Assembly (NCBI RefSeq): GCF_002006755.1
Contig: NZ_MVDO01000003.1
Span: forward strand, 1-33,098
Reading direction: 5' to 3'
Source of the DNA: Wohlfahrtiimonas larvae
Lineage (GTDB): Bacteria; Pseudomonadota; Gammaproteobacteria; Cardiobacteriales; Wohlfahrtiimonadaceae
DNA length: 33,098 nucleotides
Shown: positions 13,810 to 22,230 of the stretch, piece after piece
Numbering within the stretch: the stretch's first letter is position 1
Layout: every line of letters begins with the position of its first letter
The notes under the pieces: model-generated
Seen by the model: the letters and a program-made list of their open reading frames with translations, nothing else
The model's database searches: none
What the model was told of the DNA's origin: nothing
Position numbers and translations under genes: made by a program

Positions 13810-15748
13810 ATTGCTCTAGATTTTTAATTTGTTGATTTAGCTTGCTATCTGGGAATTTTTGTATAGCCTCTGCCCATATTTCTTTAGCTTTCTCTATTTT
13901 TCCTAAATTCCAGTAATTTCCACCTAAGTTAAACCAAGCTTCTTCATAAAGAGGACGTATTTTGATGGCTTCTTGTAGGGCATGGATGCTAGCTTCAAAT
14001 TGTCCTGAATGAGAATAAGCAACTCCTAGATTATACCAACTGAGCTCATCTGGTTGGTATATGGTTGCTTGTTCGATAAGTAATGGTATGGCTTGCTCGG
14101 GCTTGCCTAAGTGGATTAATGCAACACCTAGACAATATCCGTAATGATCTTGTGGATTTAGATCATAGGCTTTCTTGTAACATAACTCAGCTTCTTCCCA
14201 TAAATTATCCACTTGTGCCCAATGTCCGATTCTATCCCATAAAAATGCGGCATGAGATGGATCGTGGTTATTTATTAATTGGGTCATTTCATTTTTAAAT
14301 TCAATATACTTCATTTCTGCTATTTGCGACTCTGTATATATAAATAGTTGGGCGAGTAAATAATGCTCTTTTGCTATATTTGCATTATAAGTATCTAGGG
14401 ATAAATACTTTTTCCAAAAATTAGAAGATTTGCATGCGATTTCTATTGAAGTAAAGGTAAGTTGTGATACATATTTCGCAGACCAGTATAGGACCCATTT
14501 ATGTTTTGCAGTATATCTTTGTAATTCATTTAATTGTCTAAAAAAATGGGTGTTTTGGTCTGTTTTTAATAGTAAGGCTAATCTCCATGCCTGCATTGAT
14601 AAATGCTGTTTTTCATTTTGAAAATATATTGAATCTATATGGTTTAAAGCTTTTTGATAATCTTGATTGTTTTTGTGAAGCATTGCTAATGCAAAGTGAG
14701 CTTCGGGTAGATCTGGCTGGTAATGTAGTGCTTTTTCATATGCTAATTTGGCTTCTTGGGTTTTATTTAGGTGGTTATAACATGAGCCAAGATTTTTATA
14801 GGACATTCCTAGTATCTCATTACTGTGTTGAGCATGTTTTATGGCTGTGAGGTATGCATCTATGGCCTTGTGAAATTGTTTGGTGCCAAGATATGCATTT
14901 CCTAAATTATAATACATTGAATATATTTCAAATCTTGGTAATGTTTTTGTAATTTCTGCTTGAAATAGTTGTATAGATTCTTCTAAGATTTCAGATCGGA
15001 TGTTTTCATTATCATCATTGTTAATTGCCAAATTAATTTCTGCTAAGTATAACAGAATTAAATTATCATCATTGTGATCTAATCTAGTTATAAATATATC
15101 AAAGTAATGACTGATTGTTGCATCCTCATTTTCTTGATAAAGAAGGGATAACAATTGGCTAGCATCATGTGTTGAGTCTGGAATTTGTATATATTGAATT
15201 TGTTTGATGATCATTTTTTTAAATTCAGTAGGAGCATCTATGTTCCATTTTTGGTGCGATAACCATTCTTGGTGTTGTGCAGTAATAATCTTTTTATGAA
15301 GTTTTGTTTGGAAGTCATCATTAAATTTTTCATAGAATCGGATAGTGATAGTATCTTGGCTTTTCCACTTTGGATCATCTCTCTCTTTTTCTGTAAGTAA
15401 TTCACCAACAGATTTCACAAATAGAGTGTTACTAGGTTTGTGATAACAAATATATAAAGAATATTTTTGATGGCTTAAGTAAAAAATATTTTTGACATCA
15501 ACAGGGATGCTAATCGAGCCATCTACATTATTGTCTTTTTCTGTTGCTTTGAGTTGAATATGTAGTCTGAAATTTGTGGCTGAAGATTTATGGATAAGTT
15601 CAAGTTCAAGATCAGTACCATAATCACGTTTATCTTCTTTTTGTATTTGAAATAATTGTCTATTAATCGTTTTCTGAAATGTAATTTTACTGTCTTCTTC
15701 TAGTTTATGTGAAGGAGAATATTCAGGTAGTGGATAGTTAAAAGACAT
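13808..15748 (-). CDS. DUF4365 (PD-(D/E)XK-like) and TPR repeat protein, putative defence or regulatory factor
   Basis: A 646-residue protein with no signal peptide. Residues about 12-160 look like DUF4365, a domain related to PD-(D/E)XK nucleases. Possible catalytic positions are Asp46 and Glu48/Glu50 (YGTDLELEL) and the Q-L-K motif Gln65-Lys67 (IQLKAT), on predicted neighbouring strands. From about 265 to the C terminus run many tetratricopeptide repeats, clearest at about 275-375 and 500-640 (for example SWYNLGVAYSHSGQFEASI). TPR arrays bind partner proteins. The gene looks more AT-rich than its neighbours. It lies between tRNA-Gly and cmoB, 53 bp after cmoB on the same strand, and could be read from the tat-cmo transcript. 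The ribosome-binding site is weak. The biological role is unknown; nuclease activity is inferred from the motif only. Confidence 0.7.
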   Translation of the reverse strand: MSFNYPLPEYSPSHKLEEDSKITFQKTINRQLFQIQKEDKRDYGTDLELELIHKSSATNFRLHIQLKATEKDNNVDGSISIPVDVKNIFYLSHQKYSLYICYHKPSNTLFVKSVGELLTEKERDDPKWKSQDTITIRFYEKFNDDFQTKLHKKIITAQHQEWLSHQKWNIDAPTEFKKMIIKQIQYIQIPDSTHDASQLLSLLYQENEDATISHYFDIFITRLDHNDDNLILLYLAEINLAINNDDNENIRSEILEESIQLFQAEITKTLPRFEIYSMYYNLGNAYLGTKQFHKAIDAYLTAIKHAQHSNEILGMSYKNLGSCYNHLNKTQEAKLAYEKALHYQPDLPEAHFALAMLHKNNQDYQKALNHIDSIYFQNEKQHLSMQAWRLALLLKTDQNTHFFRQLNELQRYTAKHKWVLYWSAKYVSQLTFTSIEIACKSSNFWKKYLSLDTYNANIAKEHYLLAQLFIYTESQIAEMKYIEFKNEMTQLINNHDPSHAAFLWDRIGHWAQVDNLWEEAELCYKKAYDLNPQDHYGYCLGVALIHLGKPEQAIPLLIEQATIYQPDELSWYNLGVAYSHSGQFEASIHALQEAIKIRPLYEEAWFNLGGNYWNLGKIEKAKEIWAEAIQKFPDSKLNQQIKNLEQ

Positions 15749-15801
15749 ATTCTAACCCTATATTTGATTATAAATATAAGGTATTTTACATGGTTTTAAG
15801 T

Positions 15802-16752
15802 TTACTGCTCAGCAATAATGACAGCACGAAGTGGTGCAGGATAACCTTCAATTGTTTTGTTGTGATCATTGGGATCTAAAAAATCTTCTAATGACTGATA
15901 AGTCATCCAGTCTGTTTTTCTCTGTTCTTTAATGGATGTTTGGTTTAAATCTACACAGCGAATATTTTTAAAGCCAACACGTTTTAAGAAGATTTCTAAC
16001 ATTTTGACTGATGGAATAAACCAAGTATTGCGCATTTGTGCATAGCGATCATGGGGAATTAGGCAGGTATTTTCGTCGCCTTCAACCACCATTGTTTCTA
16101 AAACTAATGTGCCTTTTTTATTGAGCAGTTTTTTCAGATCGCTTAAATGATCAATCGGTGATCGACGGTGATAAAGTACGCCCATAGAAAATACAACATC
16201 AAAGAACTCTAATTCTTCTGTAATAGCTTCTAAGCCAATTGGTAATTGCCAGATCGGTAAGTCAGGAGAATAATGTTTGAATGATTTAAATTGTGATAAA
16301 AATAGGAAGTTTGGATCAATGCCTAATACTGATTTTGCACCAGCGCCTAACATTCTGTAACCATAGTAGCCATTGCCGCAGCCAACATCTAATATATTTT
16401 TGTATTTTAAATCAATGTGTGGTGCAACTCGTTCCCATTTCCAATCAGAATGCCATTCTGTATCAATATAAGTGTTACAAAATTGCCAAGGGCCTTTGCG
16501 CCATGGCATTAATTGACGAAGAGATGTTTCTAAAGAATTTTCATCAACTTGCCCTTTAAGTATCACGCCATTGGTTAAATCAATACTATGATTTTTAATA
16601 GTGGGGAGTTGATCTAATATGGCTTGCCATTCGTCAAAATTACCATGAATATGTTCTTCAATATATTGCGGTAACCATGTATTGAGCTTTTGAGCCCATG
16701 CATCGAGATTAGTATTGCTATAAAAGCTTGAGATGGCAGAATAATCAATCAT
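15802..16752 (-). CDS. cmoB: tRNA U34 carboxymethyltransferase
   Basis: A 316-residue enzyme that transfers a carboxymethyl group from carboxy-S-adenosylmethionine to 5-hydroxyuridine 34 of tRNA, forming cmo5U. This widens decoding at the wobble position. The Rossmann methyltransferase motif is LDVGCGNGYYG (residues 121-131), followed by the acidic GIDPN. The family-typical N-terminal region (RKGPWQF, DTEWHSDWKW) is present. E. coli CmoB has 323 residues. It starts 6 nt after the cmoA stop, so the two are coupled. Confidence 0.95.
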   Translation of the reverse strand: MIDYSAISSFYSNTNLDAWAQKLNTWLPQYIEEHIHGNFDEWQAILDQLPTIKNHSIDLTNGVILKGQVDENSLETSLRQLMPWRKGPWQFCNTYIDTEWHSDWKWERVAPHIDLKYKNILDVGCGNGYYGYRMLGAGAKSVLGIDPNFLFLSQFKSFKHYSPDLPIWQLPIGLEAITEELEFFDVVFSMGVLYHRRSPIDHLSDLKKLLNKKGTLVLETMVVEGDENTCLIPHDRYAQMRNTWFIPSVKMLEIFLKRVGFKNIRCVDLNQTSIKEQRKTDWMTYQSLEDFLDPNDHNKTIEGYPAPLRAVIIAEQ

Positions 16753-16758
16753 AATATA

Positions 16759-17502
16759 TTAAGGTAGAGCAATAATTGAGATGAAATTAAGGCATTGAAA
16801 CCATTGGTAAACACGTGTAAATCCTGCTTGATGCAAGCGCTCTTTGTGAATTTCAAAAGAATCAATGCGCATGACATTTTCGATGGCTTCACGTTTTTGG
16901 GAAATTTCTAATTCAGAATAGCCATTGGCGCGTTTAAAAGCCAAGTGCATATCATCTAATACAGCTTGTTCTTCGGGGTCATGAAAATAAGTTTTTTCAG
17001 ATAAGAATAGTGCGCCTGTTGGTAATAAGCTTTGGTGAATTTTAGATAATAGCGCTAAGCGTTCACTTGGTTCAATGAATTGTAAAGTTAAGTTTAAAAC
17101 AAAGATGGATGCAGGTTCAAAATCTACTTGCGTGATATCATCATGTTTTAAATGGATAGGGATTAAGCCATCATGTACTTGATCTTGTAATTGAAAAAAT
17201 TGAGAGGCTTTTTCAATCATAGGTGCAGAATTATCAATTGCAATAATTTCAGTATTTTCAGTTTTAATGGAATGACGTAGTGCATTTGAAATTGCTCCTA
17301 AGGAACAGCCAAGATCATAGATTTTAGAATTGTTTTCAGCAAATAATGGTGCGAAGCGTCCAATTTGTTCGATAATTGTCGGATAGCCTGGCGCTGATCG
17401 TTTGATCATATCTGAAAAAACATTAACGACCTCTTCATTAAATGCAAAGTCGATTTTTTTTCTTTTTTCAGAAAAAATAGTATCAATTGGTTGAGGTTGC
17501 AT
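16759..17502 (-). CDS. cmoA: Carboxy-S-adenosyl-L-methionine synthase
   Basis: Makes carboxy-SAM from SAM and prephenate for use by CmoB. The ATG at 17502 gives 247 residues, the same length as E. coli CmoA, and starts MQPQPIDTIF, equivalent to the short E. coli N terminus. A longer reading from a TTG at 17526 would overlap tatB by 20 bp and has no ribosome-binding site. The SAM-binding motif IYDLGCSLGA is at residues 61-70, and EKTYFHDPEE is a family-typical segment. The start lies 4 nt after the tatB stop, with no clear ribosome-binding site of its own, suggesting translational coupling to tatB. Confidence 0.95.
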   Translation of the reverse strand: MQPQPIDTIFSEKRKKIDFAFNEEVVNVFSDMIKRSAPGYPTIIEQIGRFAPLFAENNSKIYDLGCSLGAISNALRHSIKTENTEIIAIDNSAPMIEKASQFFQLQDQVHDGLIPIHLKHDDITQVDFEPASIFVLNLTLQFIEPSERLALLSKIHQSLLPTGALFLSEKTYFHDPEEQAVLDDMHLAFKRANGYSELEISQKREAIENVMRIDSFEIHKERLHQAGFTRVYQWFQCLNFISIIALP

Positions 17503-17506
17503 AAAA

Positions 17507-18187
17507 TTATGGATGGTTGAGTTCAACTAAAGTATCGTGATAGTTATCAATGATGCTAGATAAGCTATTGAGTTCACGTTGCTTTGCATATTTTAGCTGA
17601 TAAGTTAATAGTTTATCTTTCTCATTTTGAGAGAATAGTTCGAATTGACGAGCTAGGCAGATTCTTTGTAGGGCTTCAATACTTTCAGGTTGGATGGCAT
17701 GCCCATGATATTCAATAGATGCACTATAATTTTTAGGTGGTTCAGTAATGATATTATCATCATGATAATCATAGTAATCAGCTAAGTCCGCATGTAGCTC
17801 TGGGTCAAATTCTTGGTGTTTGGTATCGGTAGGATGCGTTTGAATTTTAACGCTCGGTTGAACGCTATGCTCAAATGCTTTTTGAGAATCTCTGATGGAG
17901 TTTTCAGTTGCATGTCGTGCTTCTTGAAGAGATTTCTTTACTTCATCTAAATGAGTTGTATCTTTTATTTGACTTGTAAAACTGTCCTTGGTGTCTAGAA
18001 AGGACTTTTTTAAGTCATCAACTTGAAATTCTTTAGAAACATCATCTTTTACTTGATTAGTAAAAGAGCGTAGCTTATTTACGATAGATCCGACGGTGCG
18101 AATTGTCTCAGGTAATTTTTGAGGGCCTATGACAATTAACGCAACGACAAAGATGATGGCGAATTCACCAAAACTAATACCAAACAT
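17507..18187 (-). CDS. tatB: Sec-independent protein translocase subunit TatB, with unusual C-terminal tail
   Basis: A 226-residue subunit of the twin-arginine export system. The membrane anchor at residues 1-21 (MFGISFGEFAIIFVVALIVIG) is followed by the P-Q-K-L-P hinge and an amphipathic helix (RTVGSIVNKLRSF), as in TatB rather than TatA. A charged helical region extends to about residue 105. The remaining part (about 115-226) does not look like the proline- and alanine-rich tail of E. coli TatB (171 residues in total). It contains an acidic Tyr/Asp-rich stretch (about 135-150) and a helical segment with ARQFELFSQNEKDKL. It lies 24 bp after tatA. No tatC follows; cmoA does. Confidence 0.9.
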   Translation of the reverse strand: MFGISFGEFAIIFVVALIVIGPQKLPETIRTVGSIVNKLRSFTNQVKDDVSKEFQVDDLKKSFLDTKDSFTSQIKDTTHLDEVKKSLQEARHATENSIRDSQKAFEHSVQPSVKIQTHPTDTKHQEFDPELHADLADYYDYHDDNIITEPPKNYSASIEYHGHAIQPESIEALQRICLARQFELFSQNEKDKLLTYQLKYAKQRELNSLSSIIDNYHDTLVELNHP

Positions 18188-18211
18188 TATTTATGATTCA
18201 ATTACAGATGA

Positions 18212-18442
18212 TTAGACATTATCTTTCTTGCTCTCTTGAGCTGATGTTTCACTGTTATCAGCTTTGTGCTCTACAGTTTCAACTTTTTGTTCTTCTTTCT
18301 TTTCATCTTCTTTCATAGCATCTTTAAAGCCTTTTAGCGCAGTACCTAGATCTCCACCTATATTGCGTAATTTAGATGTGCCAAATACAGCTAATACTAC
18401 CACTAAAACTACGATCCAATGCCAAATGCTAAATGATCCCAT
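18212..18442 (-). CDS. tatA: Sec-independent protein translocase subunit TatA
   Basis: A 76-residue subunit that forms the pore of the twin-arginine translocase. One membrane helix (about residues 5-20) is followed by the F-G-T-S-K-L hinge and an amphipathic helix ([15 protein letters not shown]). A highly charged tail ends the protein. The ATG at 18442 follows GAGGTG (18447-18452). It is the first gene of the tatA-tatB-cmoA-cmoB block. A TATAAT-type -10 on the minus strand at 18484-18489 could start it, although no good -35 is visible. Confidence 0.95.
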   Translation of the reverse strand: MGSFSIWHWIVVLVVVLAVFGTSKLRNIGGDLGTALKGFKDAMKEDEKKEEQKVETVEHKADNSETSAQESKKDNV

Positions 18443-18595
18443 AATGCACCTCTATAAATACGGAAATGTTAAATATATTGAGCATTATAAACGCTATGAG
18501 TATTTTGGTATAGATTAAGTTGGATTATTTTTGTGCGAGTTACTATTATTGATCAAATTCTGATTGATTAACTGATATATATTTAGATAATGATG

Positions 18596-18623
18596 TTGAC
18601 ACAAAAAGATTAAAGTTTATAGT
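18596..18623 (+). promoter_or_regulatory. Distal promoter of the tRNA-ffs-dnaX unit
   Basis: Consensus TTGACA (18596-18601), 16-bp spacer, TATAGT (18618-18623), on the plus strand about 110 bp before tRNA-Gly. Confidence 0.7.
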
Positions 18624-18685
18624 TCGCATGCAGACAGTAGATTTTAGGTTGGGTTATATAAAACTTAATTGATCAATAATTAGTC

Positions 18686-18713
18686 TTGAACAATTAATTA
18701 AATTGCCTATAAT
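18686..18713 (+). promoter_or_regulatory. Proximal promoter of the tRNA-ffs-dnaX unit
   Basis: TTGAAC (18686-18691), 16-bp spacer, consensus TATAAT (18708-18713). Transcription would start near 18720, just before tRNA-Gly at 18732. With the promoter at 18596 it forms a tandem pair. Confidence 0.85.
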
Positions 18714-18731
18714 ACGCTTCTGATTTGCAAA

Positions 18732-18807
<76 letters not shown>

Positions 18808-18811
18808 AATA

Positions 18812-18885
18812 GGCTGAATAGCATAGTGGTAATGCATCGGTTTGCAAAACCGCGGATCCCAGTTCGATTCTGGGTTCAGCCTCCA
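18812..18885 (+). tRNA. tRNA-Cys (anticodon GCA)
   Basis: A 74-nt cloverleaf with encoded CCA. The acceptor arm is GGCTGAA/TTCAGCC, the anticodon loop TTGCAAA carries GCA, and the T arm contains GTTCGATTC. The SRP RNA begins about nine bases later. Confidence 0.97.
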
Positions 18886-18894
18886 AAATTTTAT

Positions 18895-19007
18895 GGTGAC
18901 CTACATTGGTTTCCTCGCAGTGAATCATTACGCACCGTGTCAGGTCCGGAAGGAAGCAGCACACGTATTAGGTTTGCGTGCAGAGGGTCTACTGGTGTAG
19001 GTCATCT
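18895..19007 (+). ncRNA. ffs: Signal recognition particle RNA (4.5S RNA)
   Basis: A single long hairpin of about 113 nt. The 5' strand GGTGACCTAC (18895-18904) pairs with GTAGGTCATC (18997-19006) with one G-U pair. The apical part holds the conserved Ffh-binding element GTCAGGTCCGGAAGGAAGCA with the GGAA tetraloop. With Ffh it targets nascent membrane proteins to the inner membrane. There is no terminator before dnaX, so it must be cut from the tRNA-ffs-dnaX transcript or end by other means. The exact ends are estimated from the pairing. Confidence 0.95.
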
Positions 19008-19041
19008 CCATTTTAGGCAGGTAAAAAGGAGTTGATCCAAT

Positions 19042-20889
19042 ATGGCAGCACAGGCCTTGGCGCGAAAATGGCGTCCAAAAAACTTTCATGAAGTTGTCGG
19101 GCAAAAGCATGTTGTCACCGCCTTAACAAATGGATTAGATAATAATCGTCTACATCATGCCTTTTTATTAACAGGTACTCGCGGTGTTGGAAAAACTACG
19201 CTTGCAAGAATTTTAGCAAAGTCTTTAAACTGTGAAGAAGGTGTTAGCTCGCATCCTTGTGGTGTGTGTAGTATTTGTCAAGAAGTGGATCAAGGTCGTT
19301 TTGTTGATTTGATTGAGATTGACGCAGCATCCCGAACTAAAGTTGAAGATACCCGTGAAATTCTAGATAATGTGCAATATGCACCAACGCGCGGTCGTTA
19401 TAAAGTTTATTTGATAGATGAAGTTCATATGTTATCTAATAGTAGCTTCAATGCACTATTGAAAACATTGGAAGAACCGCCTGAACACGTTAAATTTATT
19501 CTGGCAACAACAGATCCTCAAAAATTACCAGTGACGGTTTTATCTCGTTGCTTGCGTTTTCATTTGAAAAAAATTCCTGCAACAGAGATTAAAGATCATC
19601 TATCTATGATCATGGATGCAGAGCAGATCAGTTATTCGCCAAAAGGTTTGGAATTAATTGCTAAATCTGGCGCTGGCAGTATGCGTGATAGTTTGTCATT
19701 ATTGGATCAAGGCATTGCTTATACTAATGGTGATTTGCAATTTGAACCAATTCAAACAATGTTAGGTTTGATTGATGATCAATACGCATTGCTGATTTTA
19801 AAAGCCTTAGCTAATTTAGATCAAACAGCACTATTGCAAGCATCTAAGCAAGTGATTTCATCAGGGGCTGATCCTTTTGCTTTATTGGAAGCATTGATTG
19901 ATGCTTTCCATCAATTAACATTATTGCAGATTGACCATAGTTTTATCGATTTAGATGATACGCATCAAGATCAATGGATTGATTTGGCTGAGCAAATGTC
20001 TGCTGAAGATTTGCAATTGTATTATCAAATAGCATTGCATGGCCGTAAAGATTTAGAGATTCATCCTGAACCTTTGATGGGATTAGAGATGACATTGTTG
20101 CGCATGTTGTTATTTACCCCCAATGGTAATAATTCTGCGCCTGCAAGAAAAATAGCACCACAAGCTGCTGTTCAAACATCTACATCACAGGAAACATCAC
20201 CAGCTCAGTCTCAATCTGCATCAATAGTAAAACCATCGTTTGCGAATATTTTGAATGAGGTTCAAGCAGAACCTAAGGCTTCAAATACGATTCCAAACCC
20301 TGTTGTTGAGGAAAAGGCTGAAGTTGTGCCTGCGGTTAAAGAGTCAGTTGTTGAGCCACCCATGATGCCGAAAGTTGCTATAGAAGAAGATGTTATTCCG
20401 CCTTGGATTGATGCTGAAATGAATGAATCAGCACCAATCATTATGCAAGAAGTGCCTGTAGAAGTTGTTGCAGAGCCTCAATCTTCAGTGACTTTGAACA
20501 ATAATGAAGAATGGTTAGAGGTTGTCCGAAACTTAGATATTATTGGTTTAAGTTTAGGCATTGTCCGTAATTTAGTCTTTGAATCATTTAATAATAATAC
20601 TCTGATATTGAAGCGTTCTTTATCGGATCATGCTTTCAATATCCCTGATGCAGAAAAAAATATTGCAGATGCGGTAGGGAAAGTTTTGAATCAGGATATT
20701 CAATGTAGAATATTGGCTGTTGAAACAGAAATGGTTGAAGATGACTTTAATCATCGTGCAGATAAAGAATTACACGCTAAAAAAGTGAATGCTTTAGCAA
20801 AAATCAAGAATGAACCTGTTGTTCAGTTATTAGTGAATGAATGTCAGGCGATGGTTATCGATTCAACGCTAATGCTAGCGGATGAATAG
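19042..20889 (+). CDS. dnaX: DNA polymerase III subunits tau (and possibly gamma)
   Basis: A 615-residue clamp-loader ATPase. Walker A GTRGVGKT is at residues 45-52. The zinc module has Cys64, Cys73, Cys76 and Cys79. Walker B is IDEVH (125-129) and the sensor and arginine-finger segment is VLSRC. A Pro/Val/Glu-rich linker at about 365-485 precedes the C-terminal domain that in tau binds polymerase and helicase. The ATG follows AAGGAG (19026-19031). E. coli makes gamma by frameshifting at A-AAA-AAG; no such heptamer in the right frame is visible near the linker here. Followed directly by ybaB and recR, the widespread replication and repair cluster. Confidence 0.96.
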   Translation: MAAQALARKWRPKNFHEVVGQKHVVTALTNGLDNNRLHHAFLLTGTRGVGKTTLARILAKSLNCEEGVSSHPCGVCSICQEVDQGRFVDLIEIDAASRTKVEDTREILDNVQYAPTRGRYKVYLIDEVHMLSNSSFNALLKTLEEPPEHVKFILATTDPQKLPVTVLSRCLRFHLKKIPATEIKDHLSMIMDAEQISYSPKGLELIAKSGAGSMRDSLSLLDQGIAYTNGDLQFEPIQTMLGLIDDQYALLILKALANLDQTALLQASKQVISSGADPFALLEALIDAFHQLTLLQIDHSFIDLDDTHQDQWIDLAEQMSAEDLQLYYQIALHGRKDLEIHPEPLMGLEMTLLRMLLFTPNGNNSAPARKIAPQAAVQTSTSQETSPAQSQSASIVKPSFANILNEVQAEPKASNTIPNPVVEEKAEVVPAVKESVVEPPMMPKVAIEEDVIPPWIDAEMNESAPIIMQEVPVEVVAEPQSSVTLNNNEEWLEVVRNLDIIGLSLGIVRNLVFESFNNNTLILKRSLSDHAFNIPDAEKNIADAVGKVLNQDIQCRILAVETEMVEDDFNHRADKELHAKKVNALAKIKNEPVVQLLVNECQAMVIDSTLMLADE

Positions 20890-20926
20890 TGTATAATATA
20901 AATTTTGAGTGAAGGAACTATCAATT

Positions 20927-21256
20927 ATGATGAAAGGCGGTATCGCTGGGATGATGAAAAAAGCCCAGAAAATGCAAGAAGATATGATGAAGGCACAAGA
21001 AGCATTGGCTGATATCAATGTGATGGGGGAGTCTGGTGCAGGTTTAGTAAAAATTGAAATGTCATGCCGCCACGTTGTTCGTAAAATCGAAATCGATGAT
21101 TCTTTATTGTCAGATGATAAAGAAATGTTGGAAGATTTAATTGGTGCAGCATTCAATGATGCTTTATCAAAAGTAGAAACAACTTCTCAAGAAAGAATGA
21201 AATCTGTAACAGGTGGTTTTGAATTGCCTGCTGGTATGAAACTACCAGGATTTTAA
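20927..21256 (+). CDS. ybaB: YbaB/EbfC family nucleoid-associated protein
   Basis: A 109-residue DNA-binding protein that acts as a dimer. It has the family segments [28 protein letters not shown] and [16 protein letters not shown]. The start is placed at the ATG at 20927 (a second ATG follows at once). A longer GTG reading from 20909 would contain the ribosome-binding site GAAGGAA within its coding sequence and has no counterpart in E. coli YbaB. It ends in a TAATG overlap with recR. Confidence 0.95.
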   Translation: MMKGGIAGMMKKAQKMQEDMMKAQEALADINVMGESGAGLVKIEMSCRHVVRKIEIDDSLLSDDKEMLEDLIGAAFNDALSKVETTSQERMKSVTGGFELPAGMKLPGF

Positions 21257-21861
21257 TGAATAACCCTCTTTATCCAAAAGCACTTAAAAACTTGGTGGAT
21301 TCTTTAAGAATCCTACCAGGTGTTGGGCAAAAAACAGCGCTAAGAATGGCGCTTTATTTGCTCGAGCGTAATCCTAGTGGTGCGCAAAAATTAAGTGCTG
21401 CTATTGGTAGTGCTATGGCGGATATTCATAAATGCACACAGTGTCGTAATTTAACAGATAAAGAGATTTGTTTGGTATGTAGTGACCCAACACGTGATGA
21501 ATCATTGTTATGTGTAGTCGAAAATCCTGCTGATGTTTTTGCATTATCACAATCAGTAGAATATAAGGGGTTATACTTTGTTCTTATGGGAAATTTATCA
21601 CCATTAGATGGTGTTGGCCCAGAAGATGTAGGTTTAGATTTATTAGAGTCTCGCTTAGCCAAAGGTATTATTAAAGAATTAATACTTGCAACAAATCCCA
21701 CTGTGGAAGGAGAGGCAACAGCATTTTATATTGATGAAATAGCTAAACCTTATAATGTACGTGTTACAAGAATTGCACATGGCGTACCCATGGGTGGTGA
21801 ATTAGAATATTTAGATAGTAATACACTTTCTCATGCCTTTAGGGCAAGGCAGCAATTTTAG
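21256..21861 (+). CDS. recR: Recombination mediator RecR
   Basis: A 201-residue protein of the RecFOR pathway, which loads RecA on gapped DNA. An N-terminal helix-hairpin-helix (LPGVGQKTA, 20-28) is followed by a four-cysteine zinc finger (Cys60, Cys63, Cys72, Cys75) and a Toprim domain (from about 84, with VVENPADVFAL). A Walker B-like C-terminal region follows. The start codon overlaps the ybaB stop by one base (TAATG), so translation is coupled. Confidence 0.97.
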   Translation: MNNPLYPKALKNLVDSLRILPGVGQKTALRMALYLLERNPSGAQKLSAAIGSAMADIHKCTQCRNLTDKEICLVCSDPTRDESLLCVVENPADVFALSQSVEYKGLYFVLMGNLSPLDGVGPEDVGLDLLESRLAKGIIKELILATNPTVEGEATAFYIDEIAKPYNVRVTRIAHGVPMGGELEYLDSNTLSHAFRARQQF

Positions 21862-21870
21862 GTGGTGATA

Positions 21871-22212
21871 ATGAGTACAATTTTTACAAAAATTATTCAA
21901 AAAGAAATTCCAGCTGATATCGTTTATGAAGATGATGAAATATTGGCATTTCGAGATATTAGTCCACAAGCACCAGAGCATATTTTAGTCATTCCTAAAA
22001 AAGAAATTCCAACAGTGAATGATATTGAAGATGCTGATGCCATTTTAGTAGGAAAATTATTTCTAACAGCTAAAAAAATTGCTAAAGAATTAGCTTTTGA
22101 TGAAAAGGGTTATCGTTTAGTGATGAATTGCAATGAAGATGGTGGGCAAACAGTTAATCATATTCATATGCATATTTTAGCAGGTCGTCAATTAAGTTGG
22201 CCGCCAGGCTGA
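21871..22212 (+). CDS. hinT: HIT-family purine nucleoside phosphoramidase (HinT)
   Basis: A 113-residue histidine-triad hydrolase that cleaves aminoacyl- or lysyl-AMP and similar phosphoramidates. The triad is His97-x-His99-x-His101 (NHIHMHIL), preceded by the FRDISPQAPEHILVIPK segment and followed by the typical C-terminal W-P-P-G. The ATG at 21871 is chosen over two GTG codons at 21862 because it lies after a GGTGG ribosome-binding site and matches the usual MSTIF-like start. It begins 9 nt after recR, in the same unit. Confidence 0.93.
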   Translation: MSTIFTKIIQKEIPADIVYEDDEILAFRDISPQAPEHILVIPKKEIPTVNDIEDADAILVGKLFLTAKKIAKELAFDEKGYRLVMNCNEDGGQTVNHIHMHILAGRQLSWPPG

Positions 22213-22230
22213 TAACATAGGTTTAATGTT

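Noticed and set aside
17503-17526. TTG start that would make cmoA overlap tatB
   Set aside because: It has no ribosome-binding site, and the ATG at 17502 gives exactly the usual 247-residue CmoA.
20778-20784. AAAAAAG in dnaX as a frameshift site
   Set aside because: The codon phase is AAA-AAA-G, not A-AAA-AAG, and the position is close to the 3' end, far from where gamma would stop.
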